The translations under genes were made by a program, and so were the position numbers. The notes beneath the pieces were generated by a model. The model had not been told where the DNA came from, did no database searches, and was given only the letters and a program-made list of their open reading frames with translations. 64,000 nt of DNA from HRBIN12 sp964447335 (lineage in GTDB: Bacteria; Actinomycetota; UBA4738; HRBIN12). The stretch lies in the NCBI GenBank assembly GCA_964447335.1, contig CAYUSA010000002.1, forward strand, positions 1-64,000. Direction: 5' to 3'. Shown here piece by piece: positions 51,733-61,125 of the stretch; the stretch's first letter is position 1; every line of letters begins with the position of its first letter.

Positions 51733-52260
51733 ATGCCGACGGTGACCCTCGCGCTCGGCGACCTCACGCTCGAGGACGTCGACGCCGTCGTGAACGCGGC
51801 GAACGGCTCGCTGCTCGGCGGGGGCGGCGTCGACGGCGCGATCCACCGGCGCGGCAGCCCCGCGATCGTCGCCGGGTGTCGCGAGCTGCGGCGCACGCGC
51901 TACCCGGACGGTCTGCCGACCGGCGAGGCCGTCGCGACGGCCGGCGGCAAGCTGCGGGCCCGATGGGTGATCCACACGGTCGGCCCCCGCTACCACGAGC
52001 ACGAGGACCCGGCCCCGCTCCTCGCGACCTGCCACACGCAGGCGCTGCGGGTCGCCGACGAGCTCGGCGCGCGGACCGTGGCCTTCCCCGCCATCTCGTC
52101 AGGCGTCTACGGGTACCCGCCGCGGAAGGCCGCCCCCGTCGCCGTCGGCGCCGTCCTGCGGGCCGACACGCGCGTGGAGGAGGTCCGGTTCGTGCTGTTC
52201 GACCCCGACACGTACGAGGCCTTCCGAGATGCCCTGGACCGGAGCTCGGCCGGGTCGTAG
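51733..52260 (+). CDS. Macro domain (ADP-ribose-binding/hydrolase) protein
   Basis: A 175-residue macrodomain: 'DAVVNAANGSLLGGGGVDGA' and 'AFPAISSGVYGYPPRKAAP' bind ADP-ribose; the two loops are as in YmdB-type O-acetyl-ADP-ribose deacetylases. The ATG at 51733 follows TACCAT by six bases. There is no ADP-ribosyltransferase or sirtuin in the window, so it is probably a housekeeping metabolite-clearing enzyme. Confidence 0.93.
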   Translation: MPTVTLALGDLTLEDVDAVVNAANGSLLGGGGVDGAIHRRGSPAIVAGCRELRRTRYPDGLPTGEAVATAGGKLRARWVIHTVGPRYHEHEDPAPLLATCHTQALRVADELGARTVAFPAISSGVYGYPPRKAAPVAVGAVLRADTRVEEVRFVLFDPDTYEAFRDALDRSSAGS

Positions 52261-52290
52261 CCGGGGCCGTTGGTAGCATTGTCTCCTGCC

Positions 52291-52623
52291 ATGAGCGAGC
52301 TCACCCACCCCAAGGGCGTCTTCGACCGCCGCGACGAGGTCCAGATCGTGGACTGCCGCGAGACCTACGAATGGGTCGCCGGCCGCATCGACGGCGCGGT
52401 GCACATCCCGCTGAACGGCGTCATGGCCGGGGCGCTCGGCGACCTCGACGCCGCGAGACCGGTCGTCGTCGTCTGCCGGTCGGGGAACCGGAGCGAGCTC
52501 GCGACGCTCATGCTCCAGGCGCGGGGGTTCGACGCGCACAACCTCGAGGGCGGCATGGAGGAGTGGGAGCGCGAGGGCCTGCCCTTCACCACGCCCGAGG
52601 GCGCTCCCGGCCGCGTCGCCTGA
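52291..52623 (+). CDS. Rhodanese-like sulfurtransferase
   Basis: A 110-residue single rhodanese domain with 'IVDCRETYEWVAGRIDGAVH' and the active-site loop 'VVCRSGNRS', whose Cys accepts sulfane sulfur. ATG 52291 is used rather than an upstream in-frame GTG because TAGCAT (52274-52279) lies 11 bases before it. It lies 68 bases upstream of glcD, on the same strand, with no clear functional tie. Confidence 0.9.
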   Translation: MSELTHPKGVFDRRDEVQIVDCRETYEWVAGRIDGAVHIPLNGVMAGALGDLDAARPVVVVCRSGNRSELATLMLQARGFDAHNLEGGMEEWEREGLPFTTPEGAPGRVA

Positions 52624-52690
52624 GCCGCCGCGTCGCCTGAACGTCCTCCCACCCGCACCGCTCGACCCGCGCTAGCCTGGGTTCCACGCC

Positions 52691-54151
52691 ATGGCCGACG
52701 TCGAGGCCGCCCGCCGCGCGCTCCAAGATGCCCTCGGTCCCTCCGAGGTGCTCTCGGACCCGCTCGCCCTGGCGCTGTACGCGCGGGACGCCTCGATGGT
52801 CGAGGGCGGCTGCGCGCTCGTCGTCTTCCCCCGCGAGCTGGACCAGATCGTCGCCTGCGTCCGCATCGCCGCCGAGCACGATCTGCCCATCGTCCCGCGC
52901 GGCTCGGGGACGGGACTCGCGGGCGGCGCGACCCCGCTCGGCGACGCGCTCGTGGTCTCGACCTCGAAGATGGACCGGATCCTCGACGTCCGGCCGCAGG
53001 ACCGCCTCGCGTGGGTCGAGCCCGGTGTGCTGAACCTCGACCTGTCGAACGCCATCGCGGGCGACGGGCTCGCGTTCGCGCCCGACCCCGCCTCGCAGCA
53101 GAGCTGCACCGTCGGCGGCAACGTGGCCACGAACGCCGGCGGCCCGCACTGCCTCGCGTACGGCATCACGTCGAACCACGTGCTCGCCGTCGACGTCGTG
53201 CTGCCGGACGGGCAGGTCGAGCGCTTCGGCTCGGAGGCGCCGGCCGCGGCCGGCTACGACCTGCGCTCGGTCGTGGTGGGGTCCGAGGGCACGCTCGGCA
53301 TCGTCGCGGCGGCGTGCGTGCGGCTGACGCCGCTCCCGGCGGCGATCCGCACGATGCTGTTCGACTTCGACACCGTCGAGGCATGCGCCGCGACGGTGTC
53401 GGCCGTCATCGCGGCTGGGGTCGTGCCGGCCGCGATGGAGATGATGGACCGCGGCATCGTCCGCGCCGTCGAGGACTTCGTGCACGCCGGCTACCCGACC
53501 GACGCCGCGGCGATCCTGCTCGTCGAGATCGACGGCACGCCCGGCGCGGTCGAGGCCCAGGCTCGAGGCGTCGAGGAGGCCGCGCGCGCGAACGGCACGC
53601 GCTCGGTGCGGGTCGCGGCGGGTGCCGAGGAACGCGCGCTCCTGTGGAAGGGCCGCAAGAGCGCCTTCGGCGCGCTCGGGCAGATCGCGCCCCACTACTG
53701 GCTGCACGACGTGGTCGTGCCCCGGACCCGTCTCGTCGAGGCCGTCGCGGAGGTCTACGCGATCGGCGGCCGGCACCGGCTGACGGTGACGTGCATGCTG
53801 CACGCCGGCGACGGCAACCTCCATCCGCACCTGCACTTCGACGCCGGCGAGCCCGGCGTCTTCGAGCGCGTGCTCGCGGCCGGCGAGGAGCTCATCCGGA
53901 TGGCGGTCGACCTCGGCGGGGCGCTCTCGGGCGAGCACGGCATCGGCCTGGAGAAGCGGGCGTTCATGCCGCTCGTGTTCGGCCCCGACGACCTCTCGGC
54001 GCAGGCCTGCGTGCGCGCCGCGTTCGACCCCGACACAAGGATGAACCCGCACAAGGTGCTCCCCGACGGCGCCCGGTGTGGTGACGTCGCGGGTCTCCCG
54101 ATCGCCGATGCGGCGTCGGCCGCGACCCTCCCGGAGGGAACGTGGATCTGA
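52691..54151 (+). CDS. glcD: FAD-linked glycolate/D-lactate oxidase subunit GlcD
   Basis: GlcD oxidises glycolate or D-lactate to the 2-oxo acid with FAD. The 486-residue protein has the PCMH FAD domain ('VPRGSGTGLAGGATPLGDAL', 'SCTVGGNVATNAGGPHCLAY', 'GSEGTLGIV') and the C-terminal cap with 'CMLHAGDGNLHPHLHFD' and 'SGEHGIGLEKRAF'. Overlap of ten bases with glcE and a close glcF make a standard glcDEF operon. The regulator GlcC is not next to it. Confidence 0.94.
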   Translation: MADVEAARRALQDALGPSEVLSDPLALALYARDASMVEGGCALVVFPRELDQIVACVRIAAEHDLPIVPRGSGTGLAGGATPLGDALVVSTSKMDRILDVRPQDRLAWVEPGVLNLDLSNAIAGDGLAFAPDPASQQSCTVGGNVATNAGGPHCLAYGITSNHVLAVDVVLPDGQVERFGSEAPAAAGYDLRSVVVGSEGTLGIVAAACVRLTPLPAAIRTMLFDFDTVEACAATVSAVIAAGVVPAAMEMMDRGIVRAVEDFVHAGYPTDAAAILLVEIDGTPGAVEAQARGVEEAARANGTRSVRVAAGAEERALLWKGRKSAFGALGQIAPHYWLHDVVVPRTRLVEAVAEVYAIGGRHRLTVTCMLHAGDGNLHPHLHFDAGEPGVFERVLAAGEELIRMAVDLGGALSGEHGIGLEKRAFMPLVFGPDDLSAQACVRAAFDPDTRMNPHKVLPDGARCGDVAGLPIADAASAATLPEGTWI

Positions 54152-55194
54152 TCCACCCCCACACGAAGGCCGACGTGGTCGAGGCCCTGCGCGAGGCGAA
54201 CGCTCATCGCCGGCGCCTGCTGATCGTCGGCGGTCGGCACCACATGGACAAGGGCGAGCCGTGCGAGGTCGACGGCGAGCTGTGGACGACGCAGCTCGAC
54301 CGGCTGGTCGCCTACGAGCCGGCGGAGATGATCGCGGTCGTCGAGGCCGGCATGCGCGTCGGCGAGCTGAACCGCCTCCTCGCCGAGGGCGGCCAGGAGT
54401 GGCCGAGCGACGCGCCGGCCGAGGCCACCGTCGGCGGGGCGATCGCCGCCGATGCGCAATCCCCGCGCCGGCTGAAGGTCGGGCGCATCGCGGACTCGGT
54501 GCTCGAGGCCGAGATCGTCACCGGCGACGGCCGGTTCGTGCGCAGCGGCGCTCGCACGGTGAAGAACGTGACGGGCTACGACCTGCACAAGCTCGTCGCG
54601 GGCTCGCTCGGCACGCTCGGCGTCATCGTGCAGGTCGCGCTGAAGCTCCGGCCCCTGCCGCAGGCGCGGCGGACGCTCCACGCGCCCGGCGGGATCCCGG
54701 TCGGCGCGCGGATCCTCGGCGCGGTGCCCGGCGCGGCCGCGGTGCTCGCGACGCCGGGCGAGCTCGAGATCCGCCTCGAGGGCTGGCGCGAGGAGGTCGA
54801 CGAGCAGACCGCTCCCGTGCGCGCGATCGTCCCCGGCCTGGACCAGGTCGACGACGCGGACTTCCCCTCGCACCGGCCGTGGGAGGACGCGGCCGTGATC
54901 GCCGAGGCCGCGGTACCGCCCTCGGCGCTCGAGCCGCTCTCGGCCGTGGCCGGCGAGCGATGGGGCGCGCTCCTCGGCGTCGGGCTGCTGTGGGTCGGTC
55001 TCGACGCGGCGGGCGAGGCGCTTGCCGAGCTCCGCGCGGGCGCGGCCGACGTCGGCGGGATCGCGCCGGTCATCCGGGGGCCGGGTGGGCTCGGCGACGT
55101 CCCGCTCCCGGCGCCCGAGATCCACCGCCGGCTGAAGGCGGCCTTCGACCGCAACGGCGTGCTCGCGCCGGGCCGGTCCTGGGGAGGGATCTGA
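54142..55194 (+). CDS. glcE: Glycolate oxidase FAD-binding subunit GlcE
   Basis: The 350-residue subunit has an FAD-binding PCMH domain with the conserved 'APAEATVGGAIAADAQSPRR' region and 'VKNVTGYDLHKLVAGSLGTL', as in GlcE. The GTG start overlaps glcD by ten bases. It works with GlcD and GlcF as a membrane-associated complex that passes electrons to quinone. Confidence 0.92.
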   Translation: MDLIHPHTKADVVEALREANAHRRRLLIVGGRHHMDKGEPCEVDGELWTTQLDRLVAYEPAEMIAVVEAGMRVGELNRLLAEGGQEWPSDAPAEATVGGAIAADAQSPRRLKVGRIADSVLEAEIVTGDGRFVRSGARTVKNVTGYDLHKLVAGSLGTLGVIVQVALKLRPLPQARRTLHAPGGIPVGARILGAVPGAAAVLATPGELEIRLEGWREEVDEQTAPVRAIVPGLDQVDDADFPSHRPWEDAAVIAEAAVPPSALEPLSAVAGERWGALLGVGLLWVGLDAAGEALAELRAGAADVGGIAPVIRGPGGLGDVPLPAPEIHRRLKAAFDRNGVLAPGRSWGGI

Positions 55195-55195
55195 C

Positions 55196-56494
55196 GTGCT
55201 CGAACCCGAGGAGCGCGACCCGCGGCCGCTCGGCGCCGAGCTGCCCGAGGGCGCGAGGTTCCTCGGCCCGATCCCCGGCCTCGCGCCGGGGTGGGGTCCC
55301 GGGGACGCGCCCGAGCACGCCGACCTCGCCCGCTGCGTGGCGTGCGGCCTGTGCCTGCCCCACTGCCCGACGTACCGGCTGACCGGTGAGGAGTCGGCCT
55401 CGCCCCGCGGGCGCATCGCCGCGATGCGTGCGGTCGACGACGGCCGTGCCGAGCTCGACGACACGTTCGCGAGGTTCATGGACCTCTGCCTCACGTGTCG
55501 CGCGTGCGAGGACGTGTGCCCCTCGCACGTGCCGTTCGGCCGGATGATGGAGGCCGCCCGCGCCCAGATCGAGCCGCGCCGGACGCGGCGCGAGCGCCTG
55601 CGCCGGTGGCTCGGCCTCGACGTCCTGCTCTCACGGCGCGGGCTCACGACGCTCGCGGCCCGGCTGCAGCCGGTCGGCCTCGCGTTCGTCTCCAAGCGCA
55701 CCCGGTCGCTGGTGCCGAGGGCGACGCGCGGTGGCCGGGTGCCCCGCGTCACCGAGCCGGAGGGCGAGCCGCGCGGCACGGTGGCGATCCTCACCGGCTG
55801 CGTGCAGGACCGCTGGTACCGGGCGGTGAACCTCGCGACGGTCCGCGTGCTCGCGCGGAACGGGTGGCGGGTGCTCGCGCCGCGTGGCCAGGTGTGCTGC
55901 GGGGCGCTCCACGCGCACCACGGGCGGCTCGACACCGCGCGCCAGCTCGCGCGGCGCAACCTGCGCGCGTTCGCCGAGGCCGACGTCGTGATCGCGAACG
56001 CGGCCGGGTGCGGTGCGCACCTCGCGGCGATCGGCGACCTGCTCGGGACCGACGACGCCGAGGCCTTCGCCGACAAGACGCGAGACCTCATGGCGTTCCT
56101 GCAGGAACACGGCATCCGGCCGCCGACCGCGGGCGCCGGCATCGACAGCGTCGCCTACCACGACGCCTGCCACGCGCTCCGAGCGCTCCACGTCCGCGAG
56201 CAGCCCCGGACGCTGCTGCGGCAGATCCCCGGGCTCGAGGTCGTCGACATCCGCGACGGCGAGATGTGCTGCGGCGCCGCGGGCCTGTACATGGTGCTCG
56301 AGCCCGAGACCGCGGACGCGCTCATGCGACGCAAGGCCGAGGCCGTCGCCTCGACCGGCGCGCGGGTCGTCGCCTCCGCGAACCCCGGATGCACGATGCA
56401 GATCGCGGCCGGCCTCCGCGCGCTCGGCGCCGAGGTCGAGGTCGTGCATCCGGTCGAGCTGCTCGACCGCGCGTACGCGGCCGAGCGCGGCTGA
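55196..56494 (+). CDS. glcF: Glycolate oxidase iron-sulfur subunit GlcF
   Basis: The 432-residue protein has two 4Fe-4S motifs, 'CVACGLCLPHCPTY' and 'CLTCRACEDVCPSHV', and two CCG heterodisulfide-reductase-like domains with 'GQVCCGALHAHHG' and 'GEMCCGAAGLYM'. It passes electrons from the FAD subunits to the membrane pool. GTG start one base after the glcE stop behind GGAGGG. Confidence 0.94.
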   Translation: MLEPEERDPRPLGAELPEGARFLGPIPGLAPGWGPGDAPEHADLARCVACGLCLPHCPTYRLTGEESASPRGRIAAMRAVDDGRAELDDTFARFMDLCLTCRACEDVCPSHVPFGRMMEAARAQIEPRRTRRERLRRWLGLDVLLSRRGLTTLAARLQPVGLAFVSKRTRSLVPRATRGGRVPRVTEPEGEPRGTVAILTGCVQDRWYRAVNLATVRVLARNGWRVLAPRGQVCCGALHAHHGRLDTARQLARRNLRAFAEADVVIANAAGCGAHLAAIGDLLGTDDAEAFADKTRDLMAFLQEHGIRPPTAGAGIDSVAYHDACHALRALHVREQPRTLLRQIPGLEVVDIRDGEMCCGAAGLYMVLEPETADALMRRKAEAVASTGARVVASANPGCTMQIAAGLRALGAEVEVVHPVELLDRAYAAERG

Positions 56495-56517
56495 CGCGCA
56501 CGGGCTACCATCCGGGA

Positions 56518-57312
56518 GTGGAGGTCGCCGAGCGCTGGTTCGAGCATCGCGAGGTCGAGGACGGTGTCTTCCTGCTGTGGGAGCCGCACGTCGACCCCAT
56601 GATCCGGGGCAACTTCTGGCTCGTGCGCGGGAGCGAGCGCGACCTGCTCGTCGACGGCGGCCTCGGCATCGGACGCGTGCGCGACGAGCTCGCCGACCTG
56701 TTCGACAAGCCGACGCTCGCGCTCGCGACGCACCGGCACTACGACCACATCGGCGCGATGCACGAGTTCGAGGAGGTGCTCGTGCACCCCGGCGACGCCG
56801 ACGTGCTCCGCGAGGGCGGCAAGCTCGCCACGCTGTTCGCGAAGGACTTCGAGCAGACCTTCCTGCAGGAGATGCAGGACGCCGGCTATGAGATCCACGA
56901 GCTCCTGGTCGACGCCTTCCCCTACGAGGGCTTCGACCCGGGTGCCTGGACGATCCCGCCGGCGCCGCCGACCCGCCTGGTGAACGAGGGCGACATCGTG
57001 GACCTGGGCGACCGTCGGTTCGAGGTCCTCCACCTCCCCGGGCACACGCCGGGCGAGGTCGGCCTGTGGGAGGCAGAGACCGGCACGTTCTTCTCGGGCG
57101 ACTGCGTCTACGAGAACCCGCCCTTCCTCGACGAGCTGCCCGAATCGAACATCGAGGACTACCTCGAGAGCATGCGCCGCCTGCGCGATCTGCCGGTGCG
57201 CATGGTGCACGGCGGTCACGACAACAGCTTCGGCCGCAACCGCCTGATCGAGATGGTCGACTACTACCTCGAGCTCCGCGGCCACGAGGCCGCCGAAGCG
57301 GACGACTCCTAG
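56518..57312 (+). CDS. Metallo-beta-lactamase-fold hydrolase (glyoxalase II-like)
   Basis: A 264-residue protein with 'LLVDGGLGIGRVRDELADLF', metal ligands 'LATHRHYDHIGAMHEFEEVL', 'HLPGHTPGEVGLWEAE', 'FSGDCVYENPPFLDELPESN' and 'MVHGGHDNSFGR'. That is the HxHxDH family. The acidic stretch and the fold resemble thioester hydrolases such as glyoxalase II. TACCAT (56506-56511) precedes the GTG by six bases. It follows glcF but has its own promoter. Confidence 0.88.
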   Translation: MEVAERWFEHREVEDGVFLLWEPHVDPMIRGNFWLVRGSERDLLVDGGLGIGRVRDELADLFDKPTLALATHRHYDHIGAMHEFEEVLVHPGDADVLREGGKLATLFAKDFEQTFLQEMQDAGYEIHELLVDAFPYEGFDPGAWTIPPAPPTRLVNEGDIVDLGDRRFEVLHLPGHTPGEVGLWEAETGTFFSGDCVYENPPFLDELPESNIEDYLESMRRLRDLPVRMVHGGHDNSFGRNRLIEMVDYYLELRGHEAAEADDS

Positions 57313-57318
57313 CCGCCC

Positions 57319-58467
57319 TCACTCGCCGAGGATCCGCCCGAGCTCCTCCAGGCTCTCGAGGTTGTGACCGGCGAGGAACCGGTCGATCGACGGGAGCGCC
57401 GCGGCCATGCCACGTGCGAGCGGCTCGTACCGGGGGCTCCCCTTCAGCGGGTTCACCCACACGATGCGATGCACGAGTCGCCGCAGCCGCGCCATCTGCT
57501 CCCGGAGGAGGTCGGGCTCGCCGCGCTCGAGGCCGTCGGAACAGATCACCGCGACCGAGCCCCGCAGCGCGCCACGCTGGCTCCAGCCGTCGACGAGCGC
57601 CTTCAGCGACTCGCCGATGCGCGTGCCCCCCTCCCAGTCGGCGACCAGGCGGCCGATCTCGTGCATCGCGCGGTTCGGGTCCTTCGTCCGCAGGGTGCGC
57701 GTCACGCGCGTGAGACGGGTGCCGAAGACGAAGACCTCCACCGTCCGCCCGGCCGCCATCGCGGCGAACCCGAACTGCACGAGCGCGCGCGCGTACGGCG
57801 CCATCGAGCCGGAGACGTCGAGGATCAGCACGAGCGGTCGGGCTCGCGTCCCGCGGTCGCGCCAGGCCCGGTGGAACGGCTCGCCCTGGGTGCGGAGCGA
57901 GCGCCGGAGCGTGCGCCGGACGTCGAACCTCGGCCCCGAGGCCGCCGGCCGGTAGCGCCGCGTCGTGCGCACCGGAACCCGCACGGCCAGCCGGCGGATC
58001 AGCAGGGCGACACGAGCGCGCTCCTCTTCGGTGAGGTCGGCGAAGGACTTCTGCCGCAGGACCTCGTACGCGCTCGCGACGATCCGGCGCGCGGCGTCGC
58101 CCTCGGGCGGATCGCCCTCGCCGAGCTCGTCGGCGCTCGAGCGGTCCCCCGCCTCGAGCGCCGCGATCCCTTCCGTCACGCGACCCCCGGCGGGCTCCCC
58201 CGTCGCCGTCAGGCCGAGCTCGAGGCGGACGCCCTCCCGGAACCAGCCGTCGAAGGCGGCGTCGAAGACCTCGACGTCCTCGGGGCGCGAGATCAGGCTC
58301 GCGCGCCCAGCCCAGTAGAGGTCCTCGCGGTCGAGCGCCTGGAGCGAGCCCGCGGCGCGGCAGAACGTGACGATGCGCCCCGTGCCGACGTTCAGCCCTC
58401 GGCGTCGCAGGTCGCGACCGAAGCCGACGAGGCGTTCGAGCGCCTCCGCCTCAGGCCCCGGCGCCAC
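57319..58467 (-). CDS. VWA domain protein, CoxE-like
   Basis: The 382-residue protein has an N-terminal helical region and a C-terminal VWA domain with a MIDAS site 'VLILDVSGSMAPYARALVQF', 'WEGGTRIGESLKALVDGW' and 'VAVICSDGLERGEPDLLREQ'. CoxE proteins work with a MoxR ATPase to mature or activate CO-dehydrogenase-type enzymes. GTG 58467 overlaps the MoxR gene by 17 bases; an in-frame TTG further up is less likely. Confidence 0.88.
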   Translation of the reverse strand: MAPGPEAEALERLVGFGRDLRRRGLNVGTGRIVTFCRAAGSLQALDREDLYWAGRASLISRPEDVEVFDAAFDGWFREGVRLELGLTATGEPAGGRVTEGIAALEAGDRSSADELGEGDPPEGDAARRIVASAYEVLRQKSFADLTEEERARVALLIRRLAVRVPVRTTRRYRPAASGPRFDVRRTLRRSLRTQGEPFHRAWRDRGTRARPLVLILDVSGSMAPYARALVQFGFAAMAAGRTVEVFVFGTRLTRVTRTLRTKDPNRAMHEIGRLVADWEGGTRIGESLKALVDGWSQRGALRGSVAVICSDGLERGEPDLLREQMARLRRLVHRIVWVNPLKGSPRYEPLARGMAAALPSIDRFLAGHNLESLEELGRILGE

Positions 58468-59335
58468 CGTCGACGACCTCGGCGAGGTGGGCCACAACGA
58501 GCTGCTGGTCGTCGTGATCCTTCAGCACGGCGCCGAGCGTCGCGCGCGCGGTCTCCTCGTCCAGGCGCTCGACGCCGAGGAACGCGACCGCGTGCGCCCA
58601 GTCGATCGTCTCGGCCACGCCGGGTCGCTTCGCGATGTCGAAGCCGCGGAGCCGGTTCACCGCCGTCGCGACGTCCCGGGCAAGCGCCTCGGGCACCTCG
58701 GGCGCGCGAGCACGGACGATCTGCACCTCGCGCTCGAGCGCCGGGTGGTCGATCCAGTGGTACAGGCACCGCCGCTTCAGCGCGTCGTGCAGCTCGCGGG
58801 TGCGGTTCGAGGTCACGATGACGACCGGCGGCTCCTCGGCGGCGATCCGGCCGATCTCGGGGATCGTGACGGCGAACTCGGACAGGATCTCGAGCAGGAA
58901 CGCCTCGAACTCGTCGTCGGCGCGGTCGAGCTCGTCGACCAGGAGCACGGCTCTCGAGCCGGCGCGGATCGCGGCGAGGAGCGGGCGCTCGACCAGGAAC
59001 TCGGGGCCGAACAGGTCCTCGACATGGGCCTCGGTGGTGACGTTCTGCATCGCGCGGACGGCGATCAGCTGGCGCGAGTAGTTCCACTCGTAGAGCGCCT
59101 GGCTCGCGTCGATGCCCTCGTAGCACTGGAGCCGGATCAGGTCGCGGTCCAGGAGCGCCGCGAGCACCTTCGCGACCTCGGTCTTGCCGACGCCCGCCTC
59201 GCCCTCGAGCAGCAGCGGCTTGTCGAGCGAGACCGCGAGGTAGATCGCGGTGGCGAGCCCGCGGTCGGCGAGGTAGCGCTCGCCGCGCAGGGCCTCGCCG
59301 ACCTCCTCGACGCTCGCGAACGGCAGCCGGCTCAT
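58451..59335 (-). CDS. MoxR family AAA+ ATPase, CoxD-like
   Basis: A 294-residue AAA+ chaperone: Walker A 'LLLEGEAGVGKTEVAKVLAA', Walker B 'VLLVDELDRADDEF', sensor 1 'VVIVTSNRTRELHDALKRRC'. It partners the VWA protein in metal-centre insertion (as CoxD does in CO dehydrogenase). Leaderless-type box TACCCT (59345-59350) lies nine bases before the ATG. It precedes and overlaps coxE. Confidence 0.9.
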   Translation of the reverse strand: MSRLPFASVEEVGEALRGERYLADRGLATAIYLAVSLDKPLLLEGEAGVGKTEVAKVLAALLDRDLIRLQCYEGIDASQALYEWNYSRQLIAVRAMQNVTTEAHVEDLFGPEFLVERPLLAAIRAGSRAVLLVDELDRADDEFEAFLLEILSEFAVTIPEIGRIAAEEPPVVIVTSNRTRELHDALKRRCLYHWIDHPALEREVQIVRARAPEVPEALARDVATAVNRLRGFDIAKRPGVAETIDWAHAVAFLGVERLDEETARATLGAVLKDHDDQQLVVAHLAEVVDGGAGA

Positions 59336-59366
59336 GGTCGTTCCAGGGTACCGGCCCGCGGCCGGC

Positions 59367-60254
59367 TCAGGGCAGGGTCTCGCCCGGACGGGGCGCGCCG
59401 GGCGGCAAGGGCACGCGGATGCCCTCGGCGTCCAGGCGCCCGGCGATCCGCTCGCGGAGGGCGCGCTCGGTGTCCCAGCGCTTCGAGGGACGGGTCTCGG
59501 CCACGACGCGCACGACGAGCCCGTAGTCCGAGAGGGTCTCGATGCCGAGCACGCTCGGCCCCTCGCGGATCCAATCGCTCAGGGCCTCGTCGATGCGGAG
59601 CTGCTCGAACAGGTCCTCGAGGATCCCGCGCACGCGATCGACGTCCTCCCCGTACGCGAGTCGGACATCGACGATCGCGCGGGCCCAGCCGCGGGACTTG
59701 TTGCTGACGAGCTGGATGTTGCCGTTCGGCACGAGGTGGAGCGTGCCGTCGAACGCCCGGAGCGAGGTCACGCGCAGCGAGAGCGACTCCACCTTGCCGC
59801 CGACCGGGCTCGCGGTCGTCTGGAGCTCGATCACGTCCCCGACGCCGAACTGGTTCTCGAGCAGGATGAAGAAGCCCGAGAGCGTGTCGCGCACGATCGA
59901 CTGCGCGCCGAACCCGAGCGCGACGCCAGCGACGCCGGCCGAGGCGAGGAGCGGCCCGAGGCTCACGTTCAGGTTCCCGAGGATCACGAGGATCGCGACG
60001 GTCCAGATCACGACGACGCTCGCCGTGGACAGCGCCCCGGTGAGCGTCGCGATCCGTTGGATGTTCAGCTCCTGCGTAACGCTCGGGCTGCCTTCCAGGC
60101 GTCGACGGAACCGGCGCACGAAGACCTGGACCACAACGGTCACCAAGATCGCGACGACGATGGTCGCGATGAGCATGACCCCGTGGTCGTCGAACCACTT
60201 CCCGAAGTCGAAGCGCCTCGCCTTGTCGGCCGCCTGTGCCAGCATGCCTGCCAT
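59367..60254 (-). CDS. mscS: Small-conductance mechanosensitive channel (MscS family)
   Basis: A 295-residue MscS-type channel. Three membrane helices, the pore helix 'LLASAGVAGVALGFGAQSIV' with Gly/Ala packing, and the beta domain 'NQFGVGDVIELQTTASPVGG', 'LRAFDGTLHLVPNGNIQLVS' follow. It releases solutes on osmotic downshock. The insertion between coxM and coxD in an otherwise Mo-hydroxylase cluster is unexplained. Confidence 0.92.
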   Translation of the reverse strand: MAGMLAQAADKARRFDFGKWFDDHGVMLIATIVVAILVTVVVQVFVRRFRRRLEGSPSVTQELNIQRIATLTGALSTASVVVIWTVAILVILGNLNVSLGPLLASAGVAGVALGFGAQSIVRDTLSGFFILLENQFGVGDVIELQTTASPVGGKVESLSLRVTSLRAFDGTLHLVPNGNIQLVSNKSRGWARAIVDVRLAYGEDVDRVRGILEDLFEQLRIDEALSDWIREGPSVLGIETLSDYGLVVRVVAETRPSKRWDTERALRERIAGRLDAEGIRVPLPPGAPRPGETLP

Positions 60255-60294
60255 CTAGGCAGGAAACTCCTCGGTCGTCAAAGGGCGAGCGGAG

Positions 60295-61125
60295 CTACCT
60301 CGACATCGACTCCTGGATCGCGCGGCGCGCGATGACCTTCACGAGCTCCGTGCGGTACTCGAGGCTCGCGAAGGCGTCCGATGGCGGGCTCGTGCCCTCC
60401 GCCGCGCGCTCGGCCGCCGAGGCAGGGTCGGCGCCTCCCGCCAGGGCCTCCTCGACGCCGGCCGCACGCATCGGCCGGTCGGCCATGTTCGTGAGCGCGA
60501 CCGCCGGCCCGTTCCCGTCCGGCGCGAGCGCCGCGACCCCGACGAGCGCCCAGTCCTGCGCTCGGCGATGGAACTTCAGGTAGCTCCAGCCGCGCGAGCC
60601 GGTCCTCGGCACCCGGATCTCGGTCAGGAGCTCGTTCGGCGCGAGGTCGGGCTCGAACAGTCCGCGGAAGAAGCCCTCGGCCGGCACGGTCCGCGAGCGG
60701 CCACCCGGCCCGCGGACGACGAAGCTCGCACCGAGCGCGAGGAGGACCGTCGGCAGGTCCGAGGCCGGGTCGCCGTGCGCGCACGAGCCACCGATCGTGC
60801 CCACGTGGCGGACCTGCGGGTCGCCGACGACGCTCGCGGTGTACGCGACGATCGGGCACGCCCGCTGGAGCAGCTCGCTCGTCGCGAGGTCGTGGTGCCG
60901 GGTCAGCGCGCCGATCGCGAGCTCGTCCCCTTCGTCGCGGACGTAGGACAGGTCGGCGATCCGTGCGATGTCCACGAGCATCGAGGGCCGCGCGAGACGG
61001 AGCCGCATCAGCGGCAGCAGGGAATGTCCACCGGCGAGGACCTTCGCGTCCGGATGCTCGGTCAGCAGCTCGATCGCGTGGTCGACGGACGCGGCCCGCT
61101 CGTATCCGAACGGCGCGGGGATCAC
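60295..61125 (-). CDS. coxM: Molybdenum hydroxylase FAD-binding medium subunit (CoxM-like)
   Basis: The 276-residue subunit has the FAD motifs 'VLAGGHSLLPLMRLRLARPS' and 'VGTIGGSCAHGDPASDLPTV', and the C-terminal CODH_C domain. It takes electrons from the Fe-S subunit to FAD in CO dehydrogenase / xanthine dehydrogenase type enzymes. The GTG start overlaps the coxS stop (GTGA). Confidence 0.9.
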   Translation of the reverse strand: MIPAPFGYERAASVDHAIELLTEHPDAKVLAGGHSLLPLMRLRLARPSMLVDIARIADLSYVRDEGDELAIGALTRHHDLATSELLQRACPIVAYTASVVGDPQVRHVGTIGGSCAHGDPASDLPTVLLALGASFVVRGPGGRSRTVPAEGFFRGLFEPDLAPNELLTEIRVPRTGSRGWSYLKFHRRAQDWALVGVAALAPDGNGPAVALTNMADRPMRAAGVEEALAGGADPASAAERAAEGTSPPSDAFASLEYRTELVKVIARRAIQESMSR